Source: Methylomonas methanica (GTDB taxonomy: Bacteria > Pseudomonadota > Gammaproteobacteria > Methylococcales > Methylomonadaceae). Taken from it: a stretch of DNA of 64,000 nucleotides. The DNA is taken from contig LUUF01000077.1 of assembly GCA_001644045.1 (NCBI GenBank), positions 62,001-126,000 on the forward strand, read 5' to 3'. Of this stretch, positions 44,827-53,435 are shown piece after piece. Both the position numbers and the translations under genes were made by a program. The notes under the pieces were generated by a model. The model made no database searches. It had not been told where the DNA came from and worked only from the letters and a program-made list of their open reading frames with translations. How positions within the stretch are numbered: the stretch's first letter is position 1; every line of letters begins with the position of its first letter.

Positions 44827-47214
44827 TTAGTAGTCGAATTTGACGTTAACAGCACCGTAGAAGGCGCGGCCATCGCCAGGTGAATAGAATGGATAACGCT
44901 GACCGGCACCGTAGCTTTCGTCGTACCACAAGTACTCGCGCTGGGCATCGGTAAGATTCTTGACTTGAAATTGCAAGTCAACTTCTTTGGTAATTTGATA
45001 GCCCAAATCCAGATTCAACAAGGCGTATTCGCCGTGTTTGCCTGCGGCGTTGGCCTGGTCGACAAAATAATTGCCTTGGCCGGTGGTCCATAGCGAAGAA
45101 CGAAATTGTTCCGTGAATTGGTAATCGATGCCGGCGGAAAACAAATAGTTTGGCGTATTAACTACTTGATTATCTCTGACATATTCCATCGTATCGGCAA
45201 CCACCCTGGATGGATTGGTGACTTTGGCTTCCTGCAATGAATATGCAGCCCAAACGCCAAAGCGGTCTGTGGGGTAAACTTTGACTTCAACATCCACGCC
45301 TTGGCGTTTGGTGGGGCCTATCATGGTCGAGTCGTTACTGGCCAGGTTACGGCTAATTTCGTTGCTGGCATCTTGCATCCAATAGGCTATCCGGCCTTCT
45401 GCCCAAGCAACTGGTTTCAGTTTTACCCCGACTTCCCAGCCGTCATTCAGGGAAGGACCAATATTCCTTTGGTTGGGGTTTAGGATAAACGTGGCTTGCC
45501 CCAAGCCGACTTGAAACGTACGCCCCCAGTTACCATAAAGGCTATAGCCTTCGATGGGGGTAATCACGGCGCCGATTTTGGGTTGAGAAATTGTGCCGTA
45601 GTCGTTGAGCGGGAAAGCGCCAAATGAAGGTGCGGCGCCCGGTGTCGTCGAATTGGGCCTATAGCTGAAAAAGTCCCCGTCGATTATATCGGCTCGATAG
45701 CCCGGTGTTAGCTTCAGCCATTTAGTCGGTTTGATCACCGCCTGAATATATCCACCATAGTTGAGGAATGACCAATGGTCGTCATTGCGGATGTTAGTGT
45801 TGTTGGCTGGAGTGCGGGGGATGCCATTTGTGAGTCGGTACTGTCTGTATTTATTTTCCTGTTGCTGGAAATCGAAGCCAGTTTCGAGAGAAAAATCATC
45901 TAGCCAACTGATCACCGGGTGATAGGTCAGTGAAGTGATAGCGCCGTATTGCACTTCATCCCTGTCACGTTTGACTTGGGCAAAAGCGGGATGAAACATC
46001 ACTAAACGTTGGTCGTCGAAAACATTGCTGTAAGCCTTGGTTGACCAAAACAGGGTTTTGCTGACATTAACGTCCAGATGGGCGCTGACCTGGCCTACGG
46101 TACGTTTGCTGTAATCCAGTGGGTCGTGCGGTGTGGCTTGTGTAACGCTGGCTAACTGTTGAGCATACGTTAAGTAGCCGGGTTCTTGTGCACCCGCTTC
46201 GCTCCAACGGGCGATCAAACCGACTTTGTATTTATCGCTCGGTTCGTAAAACCATTTACCGGAGAAACTATTTTTGTCCGATGCGCTTCGGTCTCGATAG
46301 CCATCGGTAGCGCGATAGGAGATTTGATAGTTTTGCGAAAATCCGTCTTTCTCGTAGCCCAGTCCGGATTGAATGTCATGCGTGTCGAAGCTGCCGTAAC
46401 TTACCCGCCCCTTGACGTAATTACCGCCCGTCGTTGTGTTCATGTTCACGTTGCCGGCGATATTGTGCAGGCCGTAGCGCGGATCGTTAGTACCGCGCAC
46501 GACTTCAATGGATTGGATATCCAACGGAAACAGCGCGTCGATAAACGGCATGTTGCCATCGTTGCTGTTACTTGGGATGCCATCAATCAAAAGCTTCACG
46601 GCATTGGTTCGGCCTTCGCCGTTGAATCCTCTAAATGAAAACTTACCCGTCGTGGTGCCCTGACCGAATTGGGTAATTTGCACACCGGGCATGCGATGCA
46701 ACAGGTCAAAAGCAGTGAGTACGTTTTGATCTTGAATTTTATCACCATGCATCACGTCCACCGAAGTGGAGATATCACGGCTGGTCAATTTGCCGGGTTT
46801 ATCGTCCTGGTCGCTGACTGTCACTGCGCCCAGCTCAAAGATCGAATCGTCCTTAACGGCTTGTGGCTTTGGTGCCGGGGGGGCTTTTTTAACCGCAATG
46901 ACTCCCTCATCGACTTGTTCATATTGCAGGCCGTTCTGGCTCAATACTTTGTCCAAAGCTTGTTGTACGGTGAAGCTGCCCTTCAGCGCTTGGGCCTTTA
47001 GACCTTGCACTACGGAATCGGCATAGATCAATTTGGTGCCGGTGGATTTCGCCAAGGTATCTAAGGTCGTCGCCAGCGGCTGCGCGGGTATGTCTATGCT
47101 TGCGGCGGCGGCATCGGCTGTCATCGTGTCCATCGAGGCGGCCAGTGCAAAAGCCAGTAGCGGTAAATGCCGACGCGGTCTTTTTGACGGTGCGGTGTTA
47201 GGTTTGCAATCCAT
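44827..47214 (-). CDS. FecA-type TonB-dependent siderophore receptor with STN signalling domain
   Basis: A 795-residue receptor. A signal peptide (about 1-36) is followed by a secretin/TonB N-terminal STN domain (about 40-110, IDIPAQPLATTLDTLAKSTG), a plug with GVQITQFGQGTTTGKFSFRG and EVVRGTNDPRYGLHNIAGNVN, and a barrel ending AVNVKFDY. The STN domain signals ligand binding to the FecR-like protein, which controls the FecI-like sigma factor encoded upstream. The probable substrate is a ferric siderophore or citrate, inferred from the family. Confidence 0.93.
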   Translation of the reverse strand: MDCKPNTAPSKRPRRHLPLLAFALAASMDTMTADAAAASIDIPAQPLATTLDTLAKSTGTKLIYADSVVQGLKAQALKGSFTVQQALDKVLSQNGLQYEQVDEGVIAVKKAPPAPKPQAVKDDSIFELGAVTVSDQDDKPGKLTSRDISTSVDVMHGDKIQDQNVLTAFDLLHRMPGVQITQFGQGTTTGKFSFRGFNGEGRTNAVKLLIDGIPSNSNDGNMPFIDALFPLDIQSIEVVRGTNDPRYGLHNIAGNVNMNTTTGGNYVKGRVSYGSFDTHDIQSGLGYEKDGFSQNYQISYRATDGYRDRSASDKNSFSGKWFYEPSDKYKVGLIARWSEAGAQEPGYLTYAQQLASVTQATPHDPLDYSKRTVGQVSAHLDVNVSKTLFWSTKAYSNVFDDQRLVMFHPAFAQVKRDRDEVQYGAITSLTYHPVISWLDDFSLETGFDFQQQENKYRQYRLTNGIPRTPANNTNIRNDDHWSFLNYGGYIQAVIKPTKWLKLTPGYRADIIDGDFFSYRPNSTTPGAAPSFGAFPLNDYGTISQPKIGAVITPIEGYSLYGNWGRTFQVGLGQATFILNPNQRNIGPSLNDGWEVGVKLKPVAWAEGRIAYWMQDASNEISRNLASNDSTMIGPTKRQGVDVEVKVYPTDRFGVWAAYSLQEAKVTNPSRVVADTMEYVRDNQVVNTPNYLFSAGIDYQFTEQFRSSLWTTGQGNYFVDQANAAGKHGEYALLNLDLGYQITKEVDLQFQVKNLTDAQREYLWYDESYGAGQRYPFYSPGDGRAFYGAVNVKFDY

Positions 47215-47341
47215 GATCGTCTCCTGTTAGTCGTGGGTGGCAAGATTTTTTGATTCGCCATACCCCATTAACGAAGCAGCCTGGTCAAACTGGACAATTT
47301 TGATGAATATTTTTTTGAGTCCAAAGGCAAACACCTGTTTG

Positions 47342-48220
47342 TTAACGGCTATACAACACGATGGTCTGCTTCTGGCGTTGCACACGGATCGGCAGGATTT
47401 TTTCCAAGGCTTGCAGAAACGGCTTCAAATCGGTGGTATCGAAACTGCCGCTAAGAGTTTGTTTAGCCAAAGCAGGATCGGCAAACGCAAAACGCACCGC
47501 ATGGTGGCGTTCCAGTTCCGCGACGACGTCGGCTAGCGGGGTGTGGTCGAACAGCAGGTGGCCGCTAGTCCACGCCGCCACTTGTTTGGTACTGGTCTTT
47601 TCGGGTTTTTGCCAGTGGCCGGTCTGGTCAATTTTGCGGCTAAAGCCGGCGGGTAAATTTTCACCAAACCAACTGCGGTTGGCGTGCAAGGTGACTTCGC
47701 CTTCCAACACCGATACGGCCGTGCCGAGCGTATCGTGCCGAACGTTGAACATGGTCTCACCGTGTTGCAATTCGATCTCGCGCCGCCACCAGGATAGGCG
47801 CACGCGCAGTTGCGTGTCTGTGTTCAATTGCAGCTGCGAATCGTCGGCTAGCCGCACGGTTTGCCGCTCGCCTATGCTGGTTCGGTAAATTGTGTCGGGT
47901 GCGCTATAGTCCAGCCAAGCGCCGGTCAACATTGCGGCAAGCAGCAGGCTGCCGATTAAGGTTTTACCGTTTCGCCAGAGGCCGGGCCGCGCGGAGCGTG
48001 CGGCATCCAAGCCCGCCACTTTGCGGGTTTTTAGGGTATCCAGGTGTCCCCAAAGGCCTGCCACTTCGTCGTAAGCCTGCTGATGCGCCTGATGATCTTG
48101 CAGAAGCCATTGCTCGAATGCTCGACGCTGCTCGTCGTTGCAGTGTTCGGACTGCAACGCCACAAACCAGGTCGCCGCTTGTTTCAGGATCTGTTGTTGT
48201 GGAACGTCTGGCGCCTTCAT
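47342..48220 (-). CDS. FecR-type anti-sigma/signal-transducing membrane protein
   Basis: A 292-residue protein. The N-terminal cytoplasmic anti-sigma domain (about 1-85, QQILKQAATWFVALQSEHCND) precedes one membrane helix (LIGSLLLAAMLTGAWL, about 90-107). The periplasmic FecR domain contains TSIGERQTVRLADDSQLQLN, and an STN-like C-terminus follows (TLSGSFDTTDLKPFLQALEKI). It relays the receptor signal to the ECF sigma factor. It lies 12 bases after the sigma gene. Confidence 0.93.
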   Translation of the reverse strand: MKAPDVPQQQILKQAATWFVALQSEHCNDEQRRAFEQWLLQDHQAHQQAYDEVAGLWGHLDTLKTRKVAGLDAARSARPGLWRNGKTLIGSLLLAAMLTGAWLDYSAPDTIYRTSIGERQTVRLADDSQLQLNTDTQLRVRLSWWRREIELQHGETMFNVRHDTLGTAVSVLEGEVTLHANRSWFGENLPAGFSRKIDQTGHWQKPEKTSTKQVAAWTSGHLLFDHTPLADVVAELERHHAVRFAFADPALAKQTLSGSFDTTDLKPFLQALEKILPIRVQRQKQTIVLYSR

Positions 48221-48232
48221 CGATTTGCCGGT

Positions 48233-48748
48233 TTAGTGCTGCGGATCGTTTAGCATTTGATGGCAGTGCAGCATGGCCTTGACCAATTGGCGTTGCACGG
48301 TTTTCTCGGAGATGCCCAATTGCTCGGCGACTTGGGCATAGCTTAATTCGTCGATCTTGCGTAACAGCAAAATATGCCGGCATTGCCGGGGCAGGCTGGC
48401 GATGGCCAACAATAGGCGTTCGCATTGCTGACTAAGAATGGCGAAGTCTTCCGGTTGGATATGCGGGCATGCCAGTTCGTCGTCCAGTGTTTGAGCCTTC
48501 GCGCCGCTGCGCTGGTGCTGGCGGATAAAGTCTATCGACAGTCGTTCGGCGGTGCGGAACAGGTAGCCGGTCAAATTCTCGGTATGCGCCAAACTGTCCT
48601 TGCGCAACAGGCGCAAATAAGTCTCCTGGCTTAAATCTTGCGCGGTATCCGGGCACTTTACCTTTTGAATCAAAAAATCGACGATGGCTTCCTTGTGATT
48701 TAGAAACAGTTCGGCGATCTGATCGTGCTGTATGGCGATGACGGACAA
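48233..48748 (-). CDS. FecI-type ECF sigma factor
   Basis: A 171-residue extracytoplasmic-function sigma factor. Region 2 contains DTAQDLSQETYLRLLR and GYLFRTAERLSIDFIRQH. Region 4 has IDELSYAQVAEQLGISEKTVQRQLVKAM, the helix-turn-helix that recognises -35. It would transcribe the receptor and PepSY genes when FecR signals iron-siderophore arrival. It is the first gene of the FecI-FecR-FecA-PepSY set. Confidence 0.94.
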   Translation of the reverse strand: MSVIAIQHDQIAELFLNHKEAIVDFLIQKVKCPDTAQDLSQETYLRLLRKDSLAHTENLTGYLFRTAERLSIDFIRQHQRSGAKAQTLDDELACPHIQPEDFAILSQQCERLLLAIASLPRQCRHILLLRKIDELSYAQVAEQLGISEKTVQRQLVKAMLHCHQMLNDPQH

Positions 48749-48893
48749 GCGGCAAGCTCCGGATTTTTAGTGAACGGAAGTCGGAAATCTCCGCAAGCTG
48801 TGTGCCAATTAACGTAGACCGTCGTCCAGTCCGCGGAATGCTTGGGCGTAAGATTTTTGAGGGGGGTGTAGGGTTGGGATTACATGCAAAACT

Positions 48894-48929
48894 ATGTCAT
48901 ATGCCGCATACGAATTCGGTATATGACAT
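48894..48929. promoter_or_regulatory. Imperfect 13-bp inverted repeat upstream of the GlxA-type regulator
   Basis: ATGTCATATGCCG (48894-48906) pairs with CGGTATATGACAT (48917-48929), with one mismatch and a 10-base spacer. The size fits a dimeric regulator operator. It lies in the 306-base gap between fecI and the GlxA-type gene and could serve either direction. Only the symmetry is seen; the binding protein is unknown. Confidence 0.5.
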
Positions 48930-48940
48930 GGTTTTTCTTG

Positions 48941-48956
48941 CCGAAAGAACTTTCGG
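48941..48956. repeat. Small 7-bp palindrome CCGAAAG-AA-CTTTCGG
   Basis: A perfect 7-bp stem next to the larger inverted repeat and about 100 bases upstream of the regulator start. It may be part of the leader structure or a second half of a regulatory region. No function is recognised. Confidence 0.4.
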
Positions 48957-49054
48957 AGAAACCTTTCTTCGGCAGAAATCGAGGGAAAGTTGTCCTTGAG
49001 CAGAACCCGATTCTCGGTCATGCTGCAGACGCTGGCCGTTACCGAGGTATCGAC

Positions 49055-50080
49055 ATGACTACATTCAGTTTTACCAAGCCCGAAAGCTTTATCTTTAAAC
49101 ATCGTCAAATCGGCATCCTAGCGTTTCCCAATGCGCAGAGCCTGGATATTACCGGCCCGTTTGAAGTATTTAGTTTCGCCAACGCCACATTAAAAATGTT
49201 AGGCATTTGTGAGCAAAGTATTTACACACTCAAGATATTGGCTGACGCGCCCGGACCGGTCAAGACCATGTCCGGTCTACAAATCTTTGCTGATGCGGCT
49301 TACGGCGATCCGGATAGCGACTTCGATACCTTGTTGATTGCGGGAGGCGTTGTTACGGAGGAATTATCCAACGCCAAACTGCTGGATTGGATTAAGGCGA
49401 TGGAACCCAGGGTTAATCGCCTCGCTTCGGTATGTACGGGCGCATTTCTATTAGCGGAATCCGGCTTGCTGGACGGCTGTAAGGCCACCACCCACTGGCA
49501 CTATTGCCAGCAATTGGCCAAGAATTATCCCCGCGTACGATTGGAGCCCGACCATATTTTCGTCAGGGACGGCCATATCTTCACCTCGGGCGGCATTACC
49601 TCGGGAATCGATTTGGCCCTAGCTATGGTGGAAGAGGACTGGGGGCAGGAGTTAGCGTTGTATGTGGCGCGCTTTCTGGTGGTGTTTTTGAAGCGGCCGG
49701 GCGGGCAATCGCAATTCAGTAGCTATTTGACCTGCGAGGCCAGTCATCGCCCGGATCTGCGCGAGCTGCAAACCTGGATCATGGCGCATACCGAGGAAGA
49801 CTTGCACGTGGAAATGCTGGCCGAGCGCATGGCGATGAGTCCGCGCAATTTCGCTCGTTTGTTTTTGGCTGAGACCGGTATGACGCCGGCTAAATTCGTG
49901 GAAATGGCGCGTATCGACCAAGCCAGGCATTGGCTGGAAACAACGGATATCGCCGTGGAAGCGATAGCCGGGAAGGCGGGATTCAAAGATCCCGAGCGGA
50001 TGCGGCGGGCGTTTATTCGCCAGCTCGGCGTCAATCCGCAGAACTACCGACAGCGCTTCAGCAAAGCAATAGCCGGTTAG
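49055..50080 (+). CDS. GlxA-type AraC-family regulator with DJ-1/PfpI sensor domain
   Basis: A 341-residue transcription regulator. The N-terminal DJ-1/PfpI (class I amidotransferase-like) domain starts IGILAFPNAQSLDITGPFEVF and has the nucleophile-elbow cysteine in LASVCTGAFLLAESGLLDG. The C-terminal AraC DNA-binding domain (about 235-335) contains MSPRNFARLFLAETGMTPAKFV and AGFKDPERMRRAFIRQLGV. Such proteins respond to small amines, amides or aldehydes. An ATG at 48884 extends the frame, but 49055 has a GAGGT site and the family start. It precedes the HoxX-hemerythrin gene and may regulate it. Confidence 0.88.
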   Translation: MTTFSFTKPESFIFKHRQIGILAFPNAQSLDITGPFEVFSFANATLKMLGICEQSIYTLKILADAPGPVKTMSGLQIFADAAYGDPDSDFDTLLIAGGVVTEELSNAKLLDWIKAMEPRVNRLASVCTGAFLLAESGLLDGCKATTHWHYCQQLAKNYPRVRLEPDHIFVRDGHIFTSGGITSGIDLALAMVEEDWGQELALYVARFLVVFLKRPGGQSQFSSYLTCEASHRPDLRELQTWIMAHTEEDLHVEMLAERMAMSPRNFARLFLAETGMTPAKFVEMARIDQARHWLETTDIAVEAIAGKAGFKDPERMRRAFIRQLGVNPQNYRQRFSKAIAG

Positions 50081-50163
50081 CACTTAACACATCGATTTTT
50101 GATGCTGCCGCCAAGGGCAGTCGCCCAAGGCTTGCCGATAATAAATAGAATAAGGGGATCAAC

Positions 50164-52326
50164 ATGCGTATTTTACTGATTTCAACCGCATACTCGGGGT
50201 TAACCCAGCGTTATTACACCGAATTGGAAGATGCCGGTTATACGGTGTCCGTGGAGTTACATCTGGGCGATGAAGCCAAGTTGTTAGAGGGGGTTGAGCT
50301 ATTTAAGCCGGATTTGATCCTCTGTCCGTATTTAACCCGGCGTCTACCCAAGGCCATCCATCAACACTATAAATGTTTGATCGTCCATCCCGGTATCAAG
50401 GGTGATCGCGGCCCTTCTTCTTTGGATTGGGCGATTCAGGCCGGGCTTAAGGAATGGGGCGTAACTTTGCTGCAAGCCGACGATGAGATGGATAGTGGGG
50501 CTATTTGGGCCAGTAAGACCTTTCCGCTGCGCGCCGCGACTAAAGGTAGTCTATTCAACCGCGAAGTGACACATGCCGCGGTCGAATGCTTGTGGGAAGC
50601 GCTGAGTTACCTGGAAGCGCCTGATTTCAAACCGGAGCCGTTGGATTACGCTCGTCCGGATGTTAAGGGACAATTGCGGCCGCAGATGAAGCAGACGGAC
50701 CGGACTATCGATTGGAAAAAACACGGCTCCGAGCAGATTTTAAGACGAATACGCGCGGCTGACGGCACACCCGGAGTGTTGGACGAGATTTACGGCCAGG
50801 CCTTTTATCTGTTCAATGCGCACCGCGAAGATCATTTAAGCGGCAAACCCGGCGAGATAATTGCCATTGCCAATCAAGCTGTATGCCGGGCGACGTGCGA
50901 TGGCGCGGTATGGATCGGTCACTTGAAAACCAAATTACCTGGCGGGAACGGTATCAAACTGCCGACGGCGATGGCGCTGCAAGATTTGCTGCCCAAACCG
51001 GCCAACGGCTTGAATGGTTTCTTCGGCAAAGCCTTGAAATTTATCGACATCGATTACAGTAAACCGGGTCGGCAGTTGCCTTGCCAGGAGGTGTGGTATC
51101 AACTCGACGGCGAAGCGGCTTATATCCATTTTGCCTTTCATAACGGCGGGATGAGTACGGCGCAATGCCAGTTGCTATTGTCGGTGTATCGGCATGTCGC
51201 TACCCTGGATGTGAAAGTCATCGTGCTGATGGGCGGCGAGGATTGCTGGTCCAACGGCATACATCTTAATCATATCGAAGCGGCCGCCAATCCGGCCGAC
51301 GAATCCTGGCAAAACATCAACGCCATCGACGATCTGATTTACCAAATCATCACTACGCTGGATAAATTGACCATAGCCGCGTTATCTGGCGGCGCCGGAG
51401 CCGGCGGCGCGATATTGGCGATAGCGCCGGATAAGGTGTTGGCTAGGGATGGGGTTATTTTCAATCCGCACTATAAAAACATGGGAGAGCTTTACGGCTC
51501 AGAGTATTGGACTTATTTATTGCCTAAACGGGTAGGGTTGACCATGGCGACGCAACTGACCGAACAGCGCTTGCCTATCAGTGCCAAGAAAGCCTGGCGG
51601 ATGGGCTTGGTCGATAAAGTGCTGGATCGGCAGCACACGATTTTTGCGGCGCAAGTTAAACAGTCGGTTAAATCCTATTTGGCCGACCTTGGCGCGTTGC
51701 AGGTTTTGTTGGATGAAAAAGCGGAAAGGCGCTGTGCCGACGAGGCTGCCAAGCCGCTGGCGGCCTACCGAAAATTCGAATTAACCCAAATGTATGCCAA
51801 TTTTTACGGAAACGATGCCTATGAAAAAGCGCGGCAATGTTTTGTGTTCAAAAAATGTCCGACCAAAACCCCGGACAATATCGCCAAACATAGGGGCGCG
51901 GAGCCGTTAAAGGCACCGCAACCCGGCAGTTTGCTGCATTTTGCCTGGCAAGAAAGCTATGCCTTGGGCGACAAAAAAATTGACGATCAACATAAGGACT
52001 TTTTTGTGTTGGCGGAAAGATTAATAGCTGCCGTGAATAAACACGAGATGAATGACGCGCTATTTGATTTGTATCAGCACGTTAAAGTCCATTTTGGGGA
52101 AGAAGAAGCCTTCATGAATCAGGTTGGGTTTCATCACTATAAAAGCCATGTCAAAGAACACAATCTGATGCTGGAAAAATTGTTGGAAATGGATAAAAAA
52201 ATTCAACATGACGACTGGAATGCCGAGGAAGTGACGGGCTTTATCGATAAATGGACCCAGCACATTTTAAAATCCGATATGGCATTTAATCAGCATTGGC
52301 AGGAAATGTTTAAGTTTTGCGTATAA
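50164..52326 (+). CDS. hoxX: HoxX-like CO-forming protein fused to bacteriohemerythrin
   Basis: A 720-residue three-domain protein. Residues 1-270: formyl-tetrahydrofolate transferase/hydrolase domain with H75-P-G (VHPGIKGDRGPSSLDWA) and D110 in DEMDSGAIW. Residues about 315-545: enoyl-CoA hydratase (crotonase) fold with GGEDCWSNGIHLNHIE and SGGAGAGGA. These two form HoxX, which makes CO from formyl-CoA for the [NiFe] hydrogenase active site in aerobic organisms. Residues 593-720 form a complete bacteriohemerythrin: H610, H643, E647, H662, H666, H700, D705, all seven diiron ligands. Plain HoxX ends near residue 575, so the hemerythrin is an addition. No hydrogenase gene is in the window. AAGGGG precedes the ATG. 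Confidence 0.88.
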   Translation: MRILLISTAYSGLTQRYYTELEDAGYTVSVELHLGDEAKLLEGVELFKPDLILCPYLTRRLPKAIHQHYKCLIVHPGIKGDRGPSSLDWAIQAGLKEWGVTLLQADDEMDSGAIWASKTFPLRAATKGSLFNREVTHAAVECLWEALSYLEAPDFKPEPLDYARPDVKGQLRPQMKQTDRTIDWKKHGSEQILRRIRAADGTPGVLDEIYGQAFYLFNAHREDHLSGKPGEIIAIANQAVCRATCDGAVWIGHLKTKLPGGNGIKLPTAMALQDLLPKPANGLNGFFGKALKFIDIDYSKPGRQLPCQEVWYQLDGEAAYIHFAFHNGGMSTAQCQLLLSVYRHVATLDVKVIVLMGGEDCWSNGIHLNHIEAAANPADESWQNINAIDDLIYQIITTLDKLTIAALSGGAGAGGAILAIAPDKVLARDGVIFNPHYKNMGELYGSEYWTYLLPKRVGLTMATQLTEQRLPISAKKAWRMGLVDKVLDRQHTIFAAQVKQSVKSYLADLGALQVLLDEKAERRCADEAAKPLAAYRKFELTQMYANFYGNDAYEKARQCFVFKKCPTKTPDNIAKHRGAEPLKAPQPGSLLHFAWQESYALGDKKIDDQHKDFFVLAERLIAAVNKHEMNDALFDLYQHVKVHFGEEEAFMNQVGFHHYKSHVKEHNLMLEKLLEMDKKIQHDDWNAEEVTGFIDKWTQHILKSDMAFNQHWQEMFKFCV

Positions 52327-52349
52327 GTTGCTCGGAAGCGATGTTTAGT

Positions 52350-52374
52350 CGGCTTGGGTTTTCGGCCCAAGCCG
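52350..52374 (+). terminator. Hairpin downstream of the HoxX-hemerythrin gene
   Basis: CGGCTTGGG and CCCAAGCCG form a 9-bp perfect stem around TTTTCGG, 24 bases past the stop. A second G/C-rich palindrome follows. There is no U-run, so it may be a factor-dependent stop. The rest of the 333-base gap to the TetR gene holds the two operators described separately. Confidence 0.55.
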
Positions 52375-52584
52375 GCGGCGGCTTGCCGCTGGCAGGCCTG
52401 ACAATGCCTTACCGGCATCTCATTGTCCAACTATAGGGTGTTCACCTTGGGAGGCTGTTTTAACTCCCAAGTCTTCAAATTAGCAACCGGTACTTCAGTC
52501 AAACCATTTCCAAAATCTTGCCCGGCAAATCCGAATAATCTTGCTCGCCATTCAAACTCACGGTCTGCGCTCACTCCGGATTGA

Positions 52585-52602
52585 CAATCAATCGATTGAT
52601 TG
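52585..52602. promoter_or_regulatory. TetR-type operator 1 (perfect 18-bp palindrome)
   Basis: CAATCAATCGATTGATTG is its own reverse complement. The core ATCAATCGATTGAT is identical to that of the palindrome at 52612-52629, with centres 27 bp apart. Position 58-75 bases upstream of the regulator start is typical for an autoregulatory operator. Confidence 0.82.
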
Positions 52603-52611
52603 ATACTTTGC

Positions 52612-52629
52612 AAATCAATCGATTGATTT
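52612..52629. promoter_or_regulatory. TetR-type operator 2 (perfect 18-bp palindrome)
   Basis: AAATCAATCGATTGATTT is a perfect palindrome with the same 14-bp core as operator 1. It lies 31-48 bases upstream of the TetR ATG and probably overlaps the promoter or transcription start, so binding would shut off the whole regulator-efflux operon. Confidence 0.82.
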
Positions 52630-52659
52630 TATTTCTAGCGAGTACTCCACCGAGGCAGC

Positions 52660-53316
52660 ATGGTCACTACTGAAAACCCCGCAACAGACATTCACGACGC
52701 ACGCAGCCGACTGGTGATGTCCGCATTGCGATTATTCGCGGAAAAGGGCTACAAGGCCGCTTCCACGCGAGAAATCTGCGACGCGGCGGGTGCGAATATT
52801 TCCGCCATCCGCTATTACTTCGGCGATAAGGCCGGGCTGTACCGTGCCGCGTTTACCGAACCGATGGGCGATCTGCCGTGCGGCTCCAATGTGGCGGAAT
52901 ACGCCGACTTGCCTTTACGCGATGTGCTGGGCAGGTTTTTCAGCGAATTTCTGGAACCTTTTAAAAGAGGTGCGGAACTGGGGCTGGTGATGAAGCTGCA
53001 TTTTCGAGAGATGATTGAGCCGACAGGCGCCTGGCAACAAGAAATCGACGCGGAAATCAAACCGCAACACGCAGCGCTGGTGTCGCTGCTGCAAGCGCAT
53101 TTGGGATTGCCCGATATAGACGCGGATTTGCATAGACTGGCCTTCGCGATGATAGGTATGGCGGTGTATTTTTATGTCGGGCAAGAAGTCGTGTCAGTCA
53201 TTTCTCCGCAAATTTTAACGGCGCCCAACGCGATCGATGCATTGGCGGAGCGTCTGGCCGGTTATGCGGTAGCCATGGTCGAAGGCGAGGCCGCGCGCCG
53301 GGCAGGAGAGTGCTGA
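52660..53316 (+). CDS. TetR/CerR-family repressor of the RND efflux operon
   Basis: A 218-residue regulator. The N-terminal TetR helix-turn-helix is clear: MSALRLFAEKGYKAASTREICDAAGANISAIRYYFGDKAGLYRAAF. The C-terminal part (about 85-205) matches the CerR/DUF1956 ligand-binding domain, with a MKLHFREMIEPTGAWQQEI segment. Two identical palindromes directly upstream are its likely operators. It is the first gene of an operon with a 39-residue ORF and an RND pump, so it probably represses its own operon until a toxic ligand arrives. Confidence 0.93.
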   Translation: MVTTENPATDIHDARSRLVMSALRLFAEKGYKAASTREICDAAGANISAIRYYFGDKAGLYRAAFTEPMGDLPCGSNVAEYADLPLRDVLGRFFSEFLEPFKRGAELGLVMKLHFREMIEPTGAWQQEIDAEIKPQHAALVSLLQAHLGLPDIDADLHRLAFAMIGMAVYFYVGQEVVSVISPQILTAPNAIDALAERLAGYAVAMVEGEAARRAGEC

Positions 53317-53435
53317 TGAAAAATAATCCGCTGAAATTTCTCGATTTAAGTCCTGCGGTGCGGGACGGTTTACTGACTAGCACTCGCCAATTATTTTCGA
53401 ATCAAAACGACACTTTCACCGGAGGAAAGTCATGA
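53316..53435 (+). CDS. Possible 39-residue protein between regulator and efflux adaptor
   Basis: An open frame of 39 codons starting MKNNPLKFLDLSPAVRDGLL. Its ATG overlaps the TetR stop (TGATG) and its stop TGA overlaps the ATG of the adaptor gene (CATGA), with GGCAGGAG just upstream as a ribosome site. It fills the gap exactly, so it could be a real microprotein or a translational coupling device. No homologue is recognised. Confidence 0.5.
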   Translation: MKNNPLKFLDLSPAVRDGLLTSTRQLFSNQNDTFTGGKS

